A DNA stretch of 12,830 nucleotides from Phycisphaerales bacterium UBA7812 (GTDB lineage: Bacteria; Planctomycetota; Phycisphaerae; Phycisphaerales; UBA1924), in NCBI GenBank assembly GCA_002480345.1, contig DLBY01000171.1:1-12830 (forward strand). The letters run 5' to 3'. Below are positions 7,070 to 12,830 of this stretch, in pieces. The first letter of the stretch is position 1, and each line of letters opens with the position of its first letter. The notes beneath the pieces are model-generated. The model saw only the letters and a list, made by a program, of their open reading frames with translations, had not been told where the DNA came from and searched no databases. Position numbers and translations under genes: made by a program.

Positions 7070-7099
7070 AGCGTATCCGGCTGACGCCTCGCGCGGCAA
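7070..7099 (-). promoter_or_regulatory. Candidate holA promoter with almost no leader
   Basis: On the minus strand TTGCCG (7099-7094), an 18-bp spacer and TACGCT (7075-7070) resemble a sigma-70 promoter (4/6 and 3/6 matches). The predicted transcription start falls at or next to the A of ATG 7063. Because no ribosome binding site is present, leaderless translation is the natural reading. Confidence 0.4.
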
Positions 7100-7105
7100 T
7101 ACACT
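7100..7105 (+). promoter_or_regulatory. Candidate -10 element (TACACT) for the FHA-GAF kinase gene
   Basis: TACACT (4/6 match to TATAAT) ends 9 nt before ATG 7115, predicting a transcription start within about 3 nt of the start codon. The intervening CTGTCCGGC has no Shine-Dalgarno. No convincing -35 is present at the right spacing. The 51-bp divergent gap leaves little room for any other arrangement. Confidence 0.4.
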
Positions 7106-7114
7106 CTGTCCGGC

Positions 7115-8878
7115 ATGGTGCTGCAGCTCACGATCATCGAGGGGCCCGACGCGGGGAAGACCTTCCAGGTGCCCGCGAACGAGCCCCAGCTCATCGGACG
7201 GTCGAGCGAGGCGCTGCCGATCAGCGACACGACCGTCAGCCGACGGCACGCGGAGCTGACCCCCGACGAGGGGCACTGGTACATCCGCGACCTGCAGTCG
7301 CAGAACAACACCTATGTGAACGGGGTGCAGATCACCGAGCGGACCCGCGTGCGCGACGGGGACGCGATCCGCGTCGGCGCGACCGTCTTCCTCGTGGGCG
7401 AGGCGCCGACCCAGAAGGTCAACACCGTCAAGCTGGTGGGCGAGGACGAGCTCGACAGCGAGGTCGAGCACCGGCTCAGCGCCAACGAGGAATCGGTCAT
7501 CCTCGCGGAGCCCGAGCCCAGCCGGGCGGCGGTGGACCACCTCCGCGTCATCTACCAGCTCACGACGCTCACGAGCCGGCTGATGGACAAGCTCGACCTG
7601 CTCTACGAGGTGATGGACCTCGTGTTCAACGAGTTCGAGCCCGAGCGGGGGGTGATCATGCTGCTCGACCGCCCGCGCACGCGGCAGCAGCTCATCGACC
7701 AGACCGAGATCCCCGCGGAGGGCGACATCCCGCTGGTCGGCATCGACATGACCCCCGCGGTCGTCAAGTACGCGACACTCCCCGCGATGAGCGAGGAGGA
7801 CGACGAGAACACGATCCATGTCTCCAAGACCATCCTGACCCACTGCGTGCGCGACGGGGAGGGCATCCTCTCCAGCAACGCGCAGGCGGACCCGCGCTTC
7901 CAGGCGGGGGATTCGGTCGCCCGCTACAACATCCGCAGCGCGATCTGCAGCCCCATCCAGTTCGGGGAGCGGACCTTCGGCGCGATCTACATCGACTCCT
8001 CGATCGCGAACTACACCTTCACCCCCGAGCAGCTCGCGCTCATGAACGCGATCGGCGCGCACACCGCGCTCGCGCTCGCGAACGCGGAGCAGACCGCGCG
8101 CCTGCTGCAGAACGAACGGTTGGCCGCGATCGGGCAGACCGTCGCGAGCCTGAGCCACTCGATCAAGAACATCCTGCAGGGCCTGCGGGGCGGCGCGGAC
8201 CTCGTGGAGATGGGCCTCAAGAAAGAGGACCTCAAGGTCGCGCGGAACGGGTGGGAGATCCAGAGCCGCAACCTCGACCGGATCGTGACGCTGACGATGA
8301 ACATGCTCGCGTTCAGCCGTCCCAAGCACCTGGACCTGGAGGCGACCAACATCGGGGCGCTGGTCAGGGACTGCCAGTCGCTGCTGGAGGGCGAGTGCGA
8401 GAAGCGGGGCATCGCGCTGATCATCGACACCGACCCCGAGATGCCGCCCATCCCGATCGACCCCAACCTGATGCACCAGGCGCTGATGAACCTGATGACC
8501 AACGCGGTGCAGGCGGTGCCCGACGAGGAGGGCAAGGTCGGGGTGTATGTGAAGTACCACGAGCCGGGCCCGGAACGCCCGAAACTCCGCCGCCCGATCG
8601 TGGAGATCAGCGTGATCGACAACGGGCCCGGCATCCCGAAGAGCAAGATCAACTGGATCTTCGAGCCCTTCCACACGACCAAGGGCCTGAAGGGCACGGG
8701 CCTGGGGCTCGCGGTGACGCGCCGGATCGTGAACGACCACCAGGGACGCATCCGCGTCGACGCGGTGGAGGGCAAGGGCGCCGCGTTCCGGATCCTGCTC
8801 CCCGCGGACCTGGACACGAACGCGGACCCGAGCGCCACCGAGGGCGGCCCGAGCACGGGGATGTTCAGGAATCTGTGA
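7115..8878 (+). CDS. FHA-GAF sensor histidine kinase, orphan
   Basis: 587 residues, with no membrane segment or signal peptide, so cytoplasmic. The FHA domain (1-100) keeps the phosphothreonine-binding residues: GRS at 28-30, S42xxH45 in VSRRHAEL, and N65 and NG 69-70. A GAF domain follows at about 150-325 (FEPERGVIMLLDR, SAICSPIQFGERTFGAIYIDS). The kinase core has an H-box LSHSIKN with His348, an N-box NLMTNAVQA (459-467), G1 DNGPGIP (502-508), an F-box IFEPFHTTKG (515-524) and G2 GTGLGL (527-532). The protein should sense phosphorylated partners through FHA and a small ligand or redox cue through GAF, then autophosphorylate at His348. The C-terminal tail after 565 is low complexity. No response regulator gene is in the window, so the partner is unknown. 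No ribosome binding site precedes the ATG. A hairpin at 8904-8932 lies after the stop. Confidence 0.93.
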   Translation: MVLQLTIIEGPDAGKTFQVPANEPQLIGRSSEALPISDTTVSRRHAELTPDEGHWYIRDLQSQNNTYVNGVQITERTRVRDGDAIRVGATVFLVGEAPTQKVNTVKLVGEDELDSEVEHRLSANEESVILAEPEPSRAAVDHLRVIYQLTTLTSRLMDKLDLLYEVMDLVFNEFEPERGVIMLLDRPRTRQQLIDQTEIPAEGDIPLVGIDMTPAVVKYATLPAMSEEDDENTIHVSKTILTHCVRDGEGILSSNAQADPRFQAGDSVARYNIRSAICSPIQFGERTFGAIYIDSSIANYTFTPEQLALMNAIGAHTALALANAEQTARLLQNERLAAIGQTVASLSHSIKNILQGLRGGADLVEMGLKKEDLKVARNGWEIQSRNLDRIVTLTMNMLAFSRPKHLDLEATNIGALVRDCQSLLEGECEKRGIALIIDTDPEMPPIPIDPNLMHQALMNLMTNAVQAVPDEEGKVGVYVKYHEPGPERPKLRRPIVEISVIDNGPGIPKSKINWIFEPFHTTKGLKGTGLGLAVTRRIVNDHQGRIRVDAVEGKGAAFRILLPADLDTNADPSATEGGPSTGMFRNL

Positions 8879-8903
8879 CGCCGGCAGAGAATGCCTCGGG
8901 TGC

Positions 8904-8932
8904 CACGACTCGCCGCTCGCGGCGCAGTCGTG
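8904..8932. terminator. Strong hairpin between convergent genes, likely terminator without U-run
   Basis: CACGACT plus CGCCG pairs with CGGCG plus AGTCGTG around a CTCG loop, with one bulged C at 8925, giving a 12-bp GC-rich stem. It lies in the 91-bp gap between the kinase stop and the stop of the converging membrane/zinc-ribbon gene. Neither strand shows a T-run, so termination may be bidirectional but factor-assisted. Confidence 0.5.
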
Positions 8933-8969
8933 CTCTCGTCCGACCAGCACCCAGCGCGGGCATCGACGG

Positions 8970-9761
8970 TCAGCCTTCCGTCTTCCGCTTGATCACCCAC
9001 CCGCACTCGGGGCAGGTGTCACCCGTCAAGCCGTCGAGGCGGTAGCCGCAGGGGTGGCATCGTTTGCCGAGCCGGCGGCGGAGGCCGGAGACCAAACATG
9101 GGGTCGAGAGACCGAGGTAGAGGGCTGAACCGAAAACAGACGCGTCTAGCAAGAAACCCGGGAATAGGGGCACGACCGGGGCGTACGGCCATTTCTGAAT
9201 ATCGAGACTTCTTACCCAGGAAGCCGGAAGAGGCCACGAGTCGATGTGGCGATCACCCGTTGGCGTGTGCACAAGGCGGTTCACCATTGCCCCGAACGGC
9301 CAGCCCGACACAATCTCTGTCAGCGACGGTTCGCTCAGGCCCTCGCGGACAACCGCCTCGTTTCTCAGGCCCTGCACCCAGGCGGGACGATCTGCCCGTT
9401 CTTCGGCATCCCACCAGTCCTCCATCGTCAAGTCCTCGAACTGGGCTTCGTCATAGACCGCCGTGAGCGCCCAGATCTGTCCGCCCCGCGGTGACCAAAC
9501 CGTGACTTCGAGTGGCTCGGTTGCACTCGACCGCCAATAGACAACAGGAGGCGACGAGTCTTCATGGTGATGCGCGAAACTCGGATTGGGCAGAACTCCG
9601 GGTTCCAGCGCGATCCACCACGCCACCAGCACCGTCAGCCCCACGCCGCACACCAGTGACAACGACACGCGCCACGGCCCGACGATCTTCACCGCCCGCC
9701 GCAGCGGGGTGTGCCGCCGGACAGTGTTCTTTTCACCGGCCTTGCGGTGCGATGCTGTCAT
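8970..9761 (-). CDS. Membrane protein with C-terminal double-CxxC zinc ribbon, unknown function
   Basis: 263 residues from ATG 9761, which follows a weak GGGTGAT site. An in-frame ATG at 9788 is less likely because it lies inside the palindromic repeat. One hydrophobic helix lies at about 30-52 after a basic N-terminus and a second at about 192-225. Between them is a domain of about 140 residues rich in Trp and acidic residues (MEDWWDAEERADRPAW at about 113-128), probably outside the cytoplasm. The C-terminus carries C235xxC238GY and C250PEC253G, a rubredoxin-like zinc ribbon that would face the cytoplasm if both helices span the membrane. This CxxCGY-x-L-x-GL...CPECG tail is common on planctomycete membrane proteins of unknown role; that statement is from general knowledge. 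GC content is locally lower and codon use less biased than in the neighbours. No enzyme motif is visible. Confidence 0.75.
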   Translation of the reverse strand: MTASHRKAGEKNTVRRHTPLRRAVKIVGPWRVSLSLVCGVGLTVLVAWWIALEPGVLPNPSFAHHHEDSSPPVVYWRSSATEPLEVTVWSPRGGQIWALTAVYDEAQFEDLTMEDWWDAEERADRPAWVQGLRNEAVVREGLSEPSLTEIVSGWPFGAMVNRLVHTPTGDRHIDSWPLPASWVRSLDIQKWPYAPVVPLFPGFLLDASVFGSALYLGLSTPCLVSGLRRRLGKRCHPCGYRLDGLTGDTCPECGWVIKRKTEG

Positions 9762-9770
9762 TGGATCACC

Positions 9771-9853
9771 CGTGCCACTGACCTGCACCGCAGGTCAGTG
9801 TTCCCGACGAGCATCGACCAACGCACTGACCTGCTTTGCAGGTCAGTGGCACG
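9771..9853. repeat. Nested palindromic repeat (two hairpin units inside a 16-bp inverted repeat)
   Basis: Two copies of CACTGACCTGC-N3-GCAGGTCAGTG (9776-9800, loop ACC; 9824-9848, loop TTT) are separated by 23 bp. The outer flanks also pair: CGTGCCACTGACCTGC (9771-9786) is the exact complement of 9838-9853. The whole 83-bp unit can therefore fold as two small cruciforms or one long one. It lies between the gmk stop (9868) and the next start (9761). It resembles REP/BIME-type extragenic palindromes. No transposase or RAYT gene is nearby and no target-site duplication is clear. Confidence 0.85.
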
Positions 9854-9867
9854 AAGGGAATCACGCG

Positions 9868-10443
9868 TCACGCGCTGCCCACGCGCCTCGTCTCGACCGC
9901 GTCCACCGCTTCGGCGATCGCGCGGTCGAGGTCGTCGTTCGTGATGAACAGGTCGTACGCGCCGCTGGCGCGGGCCGCGGCGATCTCCGTCTTCGCCTCC
10001 GCGAAGCGCCGCTGGATCACATCCTCGGGCTCGCGCTTCCGGTCGCGCAGGCGCTGCAGCAGCGCCTCCTCGCTGGGGGGCAGGATGAAGATCCCGAACG
10101 CGTCGGGCATCCGCTGCTTGACGAGGATCGCGCCCTGCACATCGATCTCGAGCACGACGACCTTGCCGGCGTCCATTTGCTCGCGCACCCACTCGGCCGG
10201 GGTGCCGTAGAAGTTATCGAACACGCGCGCCGTCTCGAGCATCTCGCCCGAGGCCTCCATCTCCGCGAAGCGCTCGCGCGAGACGAAGAAGTAATCGACG
10301 CCCTCGACCTCCTTCGCCCGCTGGGGTCGGGTCGTGGCGCTCACGCTGAGTTGCGTGTCCGCGACGCGGTCGATCACCGCGCGGGTGATCGTGGTCTTGC
10401 CCACCCCGCTGGGCCCGCTGAAGATGACCAGCACCCCGCTCAT
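9868..10443 (-). CDS. gmk: Guanylate kinase
   Basis: 191 residues. The enzyme phosphorylates GMP to GDP with ATP in the cytoplasm. The P-loop is GPSGVGKT (10-17). The GMP-binding segment SATTRPQR (35-42) and the EGVDYFF stretch (47-53) carry the expected Ser, two Arg and Tyr. DNFYGTP (about 76-82) and VVVLEIDVQGA (about 94-104) match the family core, and LPPSEEALLQRLRDR (about 115-129) is the lid. The ATG at 10443 overlaps the pyrB stop codon as ATGA (10443-10440), with GGGGAG 7 nt upstream, lying inside the end of pyrB. The pair is therefore probably one transcript with coupled translation. The more usual neighbours of gmk (rpoZ, yicC/YloC, coaBC) are not present here. The gene is followed by the nested palindromic repeat, which may stabilise the mRNA 3' end. 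Confidence 0.96.
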   Translation of the reverse strand: MSGVLVIFSGPSGVGKTTITRAVIDRVADTQLSVSATTRPQRAKEVEGVDYFFVSRERFAEMEASGEMLETARVFDNFYGTPAEWVREQMDAGKVVVLEIDVQGAILVKQRMPDAFGIFILPPSEEALLQRLRDRKREPEDVIQRRFAEAKTEIAAARASGAYDLFITNDDLDRAIAEAVDAVETRRVGSA

Positions 10444-11462
10444 GAACGCGTCTCCCCGCCGGAGTGGCCGCCCACCGGGCTTCCCACTGGGCTTCCCACC
10501 GGCCCGCCCGCCGCCTGTTCGATGACCGCCATGCGGACCGGCAGTCCGCACGAGACCTGGTCGAGGATGATCGAGCGGGGCCCGCCGTCCTCGCCCGTGC
10601 CGTCGGCGACCGGGTCGTCGATCTCCAGCCCCCGGTTCATCGGGCCCGGGTGCATGACCACGGCCCCGGGCTTCATGCGCCGGGCGCGTTCGCTGGTCAG
10701 CGCGTACCCGGCGCGGTACTCGCGGGTGGAGGCGATGCCCTTGCCGCCGTGCCGTTCGAACTGGACGCGGAGCATCTGGATCGCGTCGGCCTGCTCGACG
10801 ACGCGGTCGAAATCGCGTTCGACCGTGACGCCCGGCGCGAGGCCCTCCATCGCCCGCGGCGCCATGGGCCCGGGGCCCGACAGCAGCACGCGCGCGCCCA
10901 GCGATGTCATGATCGCGACATCCGACCGCGCCACCCGGCTCGAGGCAATATCGCCCACCACCGCGTAGGTCAGGCCCGTGAAGTCGAAGGTGCCGGTCCG
11001 ACCCGTTGCGCGCGCCAGCGCGAGCGCGTCGAGCAGGCCCTGGGTCGGGTGCTCGTGCCGCCCGTCGCCCGCGTTGACGACGCCGCACCGGACGGCGTCG
11101 GCGATGACATGGGGCGCCCCGCTCTGGCTCGCGCGGACAACGATCGCGTCGACGCCCATCGCCTCGATCGTGCGCGCCGTGTCGGCGAGCGTCTCGCCCT
11201 TGCTGACGCTCAGCCCCGAGCCCGAGAGGTCAACGACCTCGGCGCCCAGCCGGGTCGCGGCGAGCTGGAAACTGGTGCGCGTGCGCGTCGAGGCCTCGAG
11301 GAAGAGCGTCGCGACCGTGCGCCCCCGGAGCGCGTCGCTCACGGGCCGCATCGCGCCGTCGCTCAGCGACGCGGCCCGCGCGAGCAGGGCCCGGATCCGG
11401 TCGGTGCCGGTCCCCCGGATCTGCAGCAGATGCCTCGGATTTTCCCGGCTCGCGCGGTCCAT
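10440..11462 (-). CDS. pyrB: Aspartate carbamoyltransferase, catalytic chain
   Basis: 340 residues; a little longer than the usual 305-315. It joins carbamoyl phosphate and aspartate in the committed step of pyrimidine synthesis. The carbamoyl-phosphate loop is FLEASTRTRTSF (54-65). SKGET (87-91) supplies the Lys reached from a neighbouring chain. HEHPTQ (136-141), VGDIASSRVARS (169-180) and HPGPMNRG (271-278) complete the active site. ATG 11462 is chosen because the family's N-terminal pattern (HLLQIR) starts about 10 residues in. After VRMAVIEQA the chain continues with about 23 extra residues containing GSPV repeats, which are absent from typical PyrB. No pyrI or pyrC is adjacent; gmk follows with a 4-nt overlap. 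Two promoter candidates lie upstream, one of them implying a leaderless mRNA. Confidence 0.96.
   Translation of the reverse strand: MDRASRENPRHLLQIRGTGTDRIRALLARAASLSDGAMRPVSDALRGRTVATLFLEASTRTRTSFQLAATRLGAEVVDLSGSGLSVSKGETLADTARTIEAMGVDAIVVRASQSGAPHVIADAVRCGVVNAGDGRHEHPTQGLLDALALARATGRTGTFDFTGLTYAVVGDIASSRVARSDVAIMTSLGARVLLSGPGPMAPRAMEGLAPGVTVERDFDRVVEQADAIQMLRVQFERHGGKGIASTREYRAGYALTSERARRMKPGAVVMHPGPMNRGLEIDDPVADGTGEDGGPRSIILDQVSCGLPVRMAVIEQAAGGPVGSPVGSPVGGHSGGETRS
10471..10504 (-). repeat. 12-bp imperfect tandem repeats in the pyrB 3' end
   Basis: On the minus strand GGTGGGAAGCCC is followed by AGTGGGAAGCCC and a partial third copy, GGTGGGCGGCC. They encode the GPVGSPVGSPVGG tail of PyrB and lie just before the gmk ribosome binding site. 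Two full units and a divergent third suggest slippage. Confidence 0.7.
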
Positions 11463-11466
11463 GCCC

Positions 11467-11484
11467 GAGTGTACCCCCCCACTC
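11467..11484 (-). promoter_or_regulatory. Candidate start-proximal -10 element and small inverted repeat before pyrB
   Basis: On the minus strand TACACT (11473-11468) ends 5 nt before ATG 11462, so a transcript from it would begin at the start codon. The same hexamer precedes the FHA-kinase gene. It is embedded in the inverted repeat GAGTG-N8-CACTC (11484-11467), which could be an operator or, in a longer transcript, a small hairpin. No Shine-Dalgarno lies at normal spacing. Confidence 0.35.
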
Positions 11485-11536
11485 CCACACCGGACCGCGA
11501 TCGGCGCGCGATCCGAGCCCACCGGGCCCGGGGTTC

Positions 11537-11564
11537 GTTATCTCGGGGACGCGTCGCGGGACAA
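11537..11564 (-). promoter_or_regulatory. Alternative upstream promoter candidate for pyrB-gmk
   Basis: On the minus strand TTGTCC (11564-11559), a 16-bp spacer and GATAAC (11542-11537) match the sigma-70 boxes at 4/6 each. It begins directly after the stop codon of the upstream lipoprotein gene and would give a leader of about 65-70 nt containing the GAGTG/CACTC hairpin. Confidence 0.35.
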
Positions 11565-11567
11565 TCG

Positions 11568-12152
11568 TCAGGATTCGGGCTCGCCTTCGCCTTCGGCATC
11601 ACCACCCAGCGGTTCGTCCCCCTCGCCGAAGTAGTGGAGCGGGGGGACCGCGTCGGTCCCGATGCGCCAGTGCCTGGCGCGCACGACGCGCCACTGGCGC
11701 AACCCGCCCTCCAGGTAGATCGTCACCGCTTGGATGATGGGGCGGCCCGTGGGGCTCGCGCCCAGCTCGGTCACGGGCCTGAGCAGGTCGACCTCCGCCT
11801 TGTCCCCGCGCACCCAGAGGCGCGTGAGGTGGTAGGTGGGCAGGTCCGCCCGGTCCCGCTCGAGGGGCTCGACCCGCTCCCCGGCGCGGTACGCGACGAT
11901 CGAGTAGGTCCGATCGCGGACCACATCCGGGAGGTTGATCGCGACGGGGCCCTCGGTGCCCGCTTCGTAGCGGTCGACCGCCCAGCGGACGGACTCGATC
12001 ATGATCTCGTCGGCGGGCGGGCCGTTCATGTCGTCCGACGCGAGCTGCCAGTTCGCGGCGGGATAGGTCGTGTACCCCACGCACCCGGGCAGGCCGAGGG
12101 CGAGGGCCGAGAGACCGAGAAGACCCGCCGCGATGGTCCGATTCGTGCGCAT
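11568..12152 (-). CDS. Small predicted lipoprotein of unknown function
   Basis: 194 residues. ATG 12152 follows AGGAG with 6 nt spacing; the frame upstream lacks coding features. The signal peptide (1-23) has Arg residues, a Leu/Ala core and the lipobox LPGC with Cys24 as the lipidation site. The mature part starts with a Tyr/Thr-rich stretch and continues as a mixed alpha/beta domain: ADEIMIESVRWAVDRY (about 47-62), VAINLPDVVRDRTYSIV (about 70-86), then strands around YHLTRLWVRGDKAEVDLLRPV (about 107-127), IIQAVTIYLEGG and QWRVVRARHWRIG (about 153-165). The regular strand pairs suggest a single compact domain such as a cystatin/NTF2-like fold, which is only a guess. The tail (177-194) is acidic and low complexity. 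It is divergent from ubiX and 105 bp upstream of pyrB on the same strand, and may or may not share that transcript. I do not recognise a family. Confidence 0.8.
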   Translation of the reverse strand: MRTNRTIAAGLLGLSALALGLPGCVGYTTYPAANWQLASDDMNGPPADEIMIESVRWAVDRYEAGTEGPVAINLPDVVRDRTYSIVAYRAGERVEPLERDRADLPTYHLTRLWVRGDKAEVDLLRPVTELGASPTGRPIIQAVTIYLEGGLRQWRVVRARHWRIGTDAVPPLHYFGEGDEPLGGDAEGEGEPES

Positions 12153-12192
12153 GCCACGCTCCTGTGGGCTCGGATTCAATCTGCAACCCCTA

Positions 12193-12198
12193 AGGATA
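12193..12198 (-). promoter_or_regulatory. Candidate -10 element (TATCCT) for the small lipoprotein gene
   Basis: TATCCT on the minus strand predicts a start near 12186 and a leader of about 34 nt that includes the AGGAG ribosome binding site. No good -35 is seen. The same hexamer occurs on the other strand at 12252-12257 ahead of ubiX. A 9-bp direct repeat (CCGGCATCC, about 12199-12219) lies just upstream. Confidence 0.35.
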
Positions 12199-12251
12199 CC
12201 GGCATCCCGCGCCGGCATCCGAATCCGCGGCGGTGTCGAACCGATGTCCCC

Positions 12252-12257
12252 TATCCT
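12252..12257 (+). promoter_or_regulatory. Candidate -10 element (TATCCT) for ubiX
   Basis: TATCCT lies 21 bp before ATG 12279 and predicts a short leader of about 15 nt with the weak site AGAGGG. No clear -35 is visible. It supports the upstream ATG (12279) over the in-frame ATG at 12312. Confidence 0.35.
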
Positions 12258-12278
12258 GAACCCGAACCCAGAGGGCGT

Positions 12279-12830
12279 ATGCCAGACACTCCCCGCCGCG
12301 ATCCGGAAGCGATGACCCCTCGGTGCGAGGCCCCTTCAGAGGCGCCCGCGCCGTCGGGGAAGGTTTTCGTGCTCGGGGTGAGCGGCGCGAGCGGGGCGCC
12401 CTACGCCGTGCGCACGCTCGAGCAGATGCTGATGAGCGGCGCGACGGTGCACGCGGTCATCAGCGAGTACGGCCAGCGCCTGCTGTTCGACGAGCTGGGG
12501 GTGAGGAAGCCGACGCTCGATGAGCTGTGCCCCAACCTGGCGTCGTCGCCCGCGGCGAGCGCGTTCGAGGAGCGTGTGATCTTCCACCCCAACAAGGATG
12601 TCGGCGCGGTGATCGCGTCGGGGTCGTTCCTGCACGACGGGATGGCGGTCGTGCCCTGCTCCTCGACGAGCCTGGGCGCGATCGCGACGGGGGCGGGCTC
12701 GAACCTGCTCACCCGCGCCGCGATGGTGACGCTCAAGGAGCGGCGCCCCCTCGTGATCTGCCACCGCGAGATGCCGCTCAACCTGATCGACATCGAGAAC
12801 ATGCGCACGCTGGCGCTCGCGGGCGCGAGC
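12279..12830 (+). CDS. ubiX: Flavin prenyltransferase UbiX, 3' end missing
   Basis: 184 residues are visible and the frame runs off the window; UbiX is usually about 190-210, so only a short C-terminus is lost. The enzyme attaches dimethylallyl to FMN to make the prenylated flavin used by UbiD decarboxylases, in quinone synthesis or aromatic acid decarboxylation. The Rossmann-like FMN site reads GVSGASGAPYA (33-43). IASGSF (112-117) and PCSSTSLGAIATG (126-138) hold the Ser-rich phosphate-binding part. LLTRAAMVTLKERRPLVI (143-160), CHREMPL (161-167) and IENM (172-175) are family signatures. Two in-frame ATGs are possible, 12279 and 12312; conserved sequence begins only at about residue 28, so this does not decide between them. 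No ubiD is visible. It is divergent from the small lipoprotein gene. Confidence 0.93.
   Translation, partial: MPDTPRRDPEAMTPRCEAPSEAPAPSGKVFVLGVSGASGAPYAVRTLEQMLMSGATVHAVISEYGQRLLFDELGVRKPTLDELCPNLASSPAASAFEERVIFHPNKDVGAVIASGSFLHDGMAVVPCSSTSLGAIATGAGSNLLTRAAMVTLKERRPLVICHREMPLNLIDIENMRTLALAGAS

Noticed and set aside
7064..8950. Long upstream extension of the holA frame, antisense to the FHA-kinase gene
   Set aside because: The translated extension is the reverse complement of the kinase and resembles no protein family; HolA similarity starts at ATG 7063.
9771..9853. CRISPR array or IS end
   Set aside because: Only two units with a single 23-bp spacer, perfectly palindromic arms, no cas genes, and no transposase or clear target-site duplication.
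9586..10968. 460-codon plus-strand open frame opposite gmk and pyrB
   Set aside because: It runs antisense across two well-supported genes and through the palindromic repeat and has no recognisable domain.
10444..11088. N-terminal extension of the gmk frame inside pyrB
   Set aside because: An overlapping frame within pyrB; guanylate kinase similarity starts at the coupled ATG 10443.
1..12830. tRNA, rRNA or prophage/attachment sites
   Set aside because: No cloverleaf with a CCA end, rRNA core sequence, integrase or phage gene was recognised on either strand by eye.

Overview
The window is GC-rich bacterial chromosome. It most likely comes from a planctomycete of the class Phycisphaerae. Support for this is inferential: a secreted protein with a PEP-CTERM-like C-terminus, an FG-GAP/ASPIC-UnbV surface protein ending in EF-hand (dockerin-like) repeats, a membrane protein ending in the CxxCGY...CPECG zinc ribbon that is frequent in planctomycetes, a ClpC-type unfoldase, and lone lipoproteins with no recognisable family. 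No 16S or other decisive marker is present.

Layout, left to right. Positions 1-1703 (+) hold the 3' part of an FG-GAP/UnbV/EF-hand protein and then a small exported P-domain-like protein with a sorting tail. Positions 1691-1716 hold a hairpin whose T-run lies on the minus strand; it ends the clpC transcript and also contains the stop codon of the + strand gene. Positions 1744-7063 (-) hold clpC, a 404-bp non-coding gap rich in inverted repeats, a large lipoprotein gene and holA (DNA polymerase III delta). A 51-bp divergent gap separates holA from an FHA-GAF-histidine kinase gene (+, 7115-8878). That kinase converges on a membrane/zinc-ribbon gene (-, 8970-9761). A nested palindromic repeat (9771-9853) separates this gene from the coupled pair pyrB-gmk (-, 9868-11462). 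A small lipoprotein gene (-, 11568-12152) is divergent from a 3'-truncated ubiX (+, 12279 to the window end).

Most genes are housekeeping: proteolysis, clamp loading, pyrimidine and GMP metabolism, and flavin prenylation. pyrB and gmk share an ATGA overlap and are probably translationally coupled, linking pyrimidine and purine nucleotide synthesis. The kinase has no partner response regulator here.

I found no phage, CRISPR, defence, IS or biosynthetic cluster, and no convincing novel multi-gene system. The signals most worth a second look are non-coding. They are a near-consensus sigma-54 promoter in the structured leader of clpC, -10-like hexamers so close to the holA, kinase and pyrB start codons that leaderless mRNAs are implied, and the palindrome-within-palindrome repeat next to gmk.
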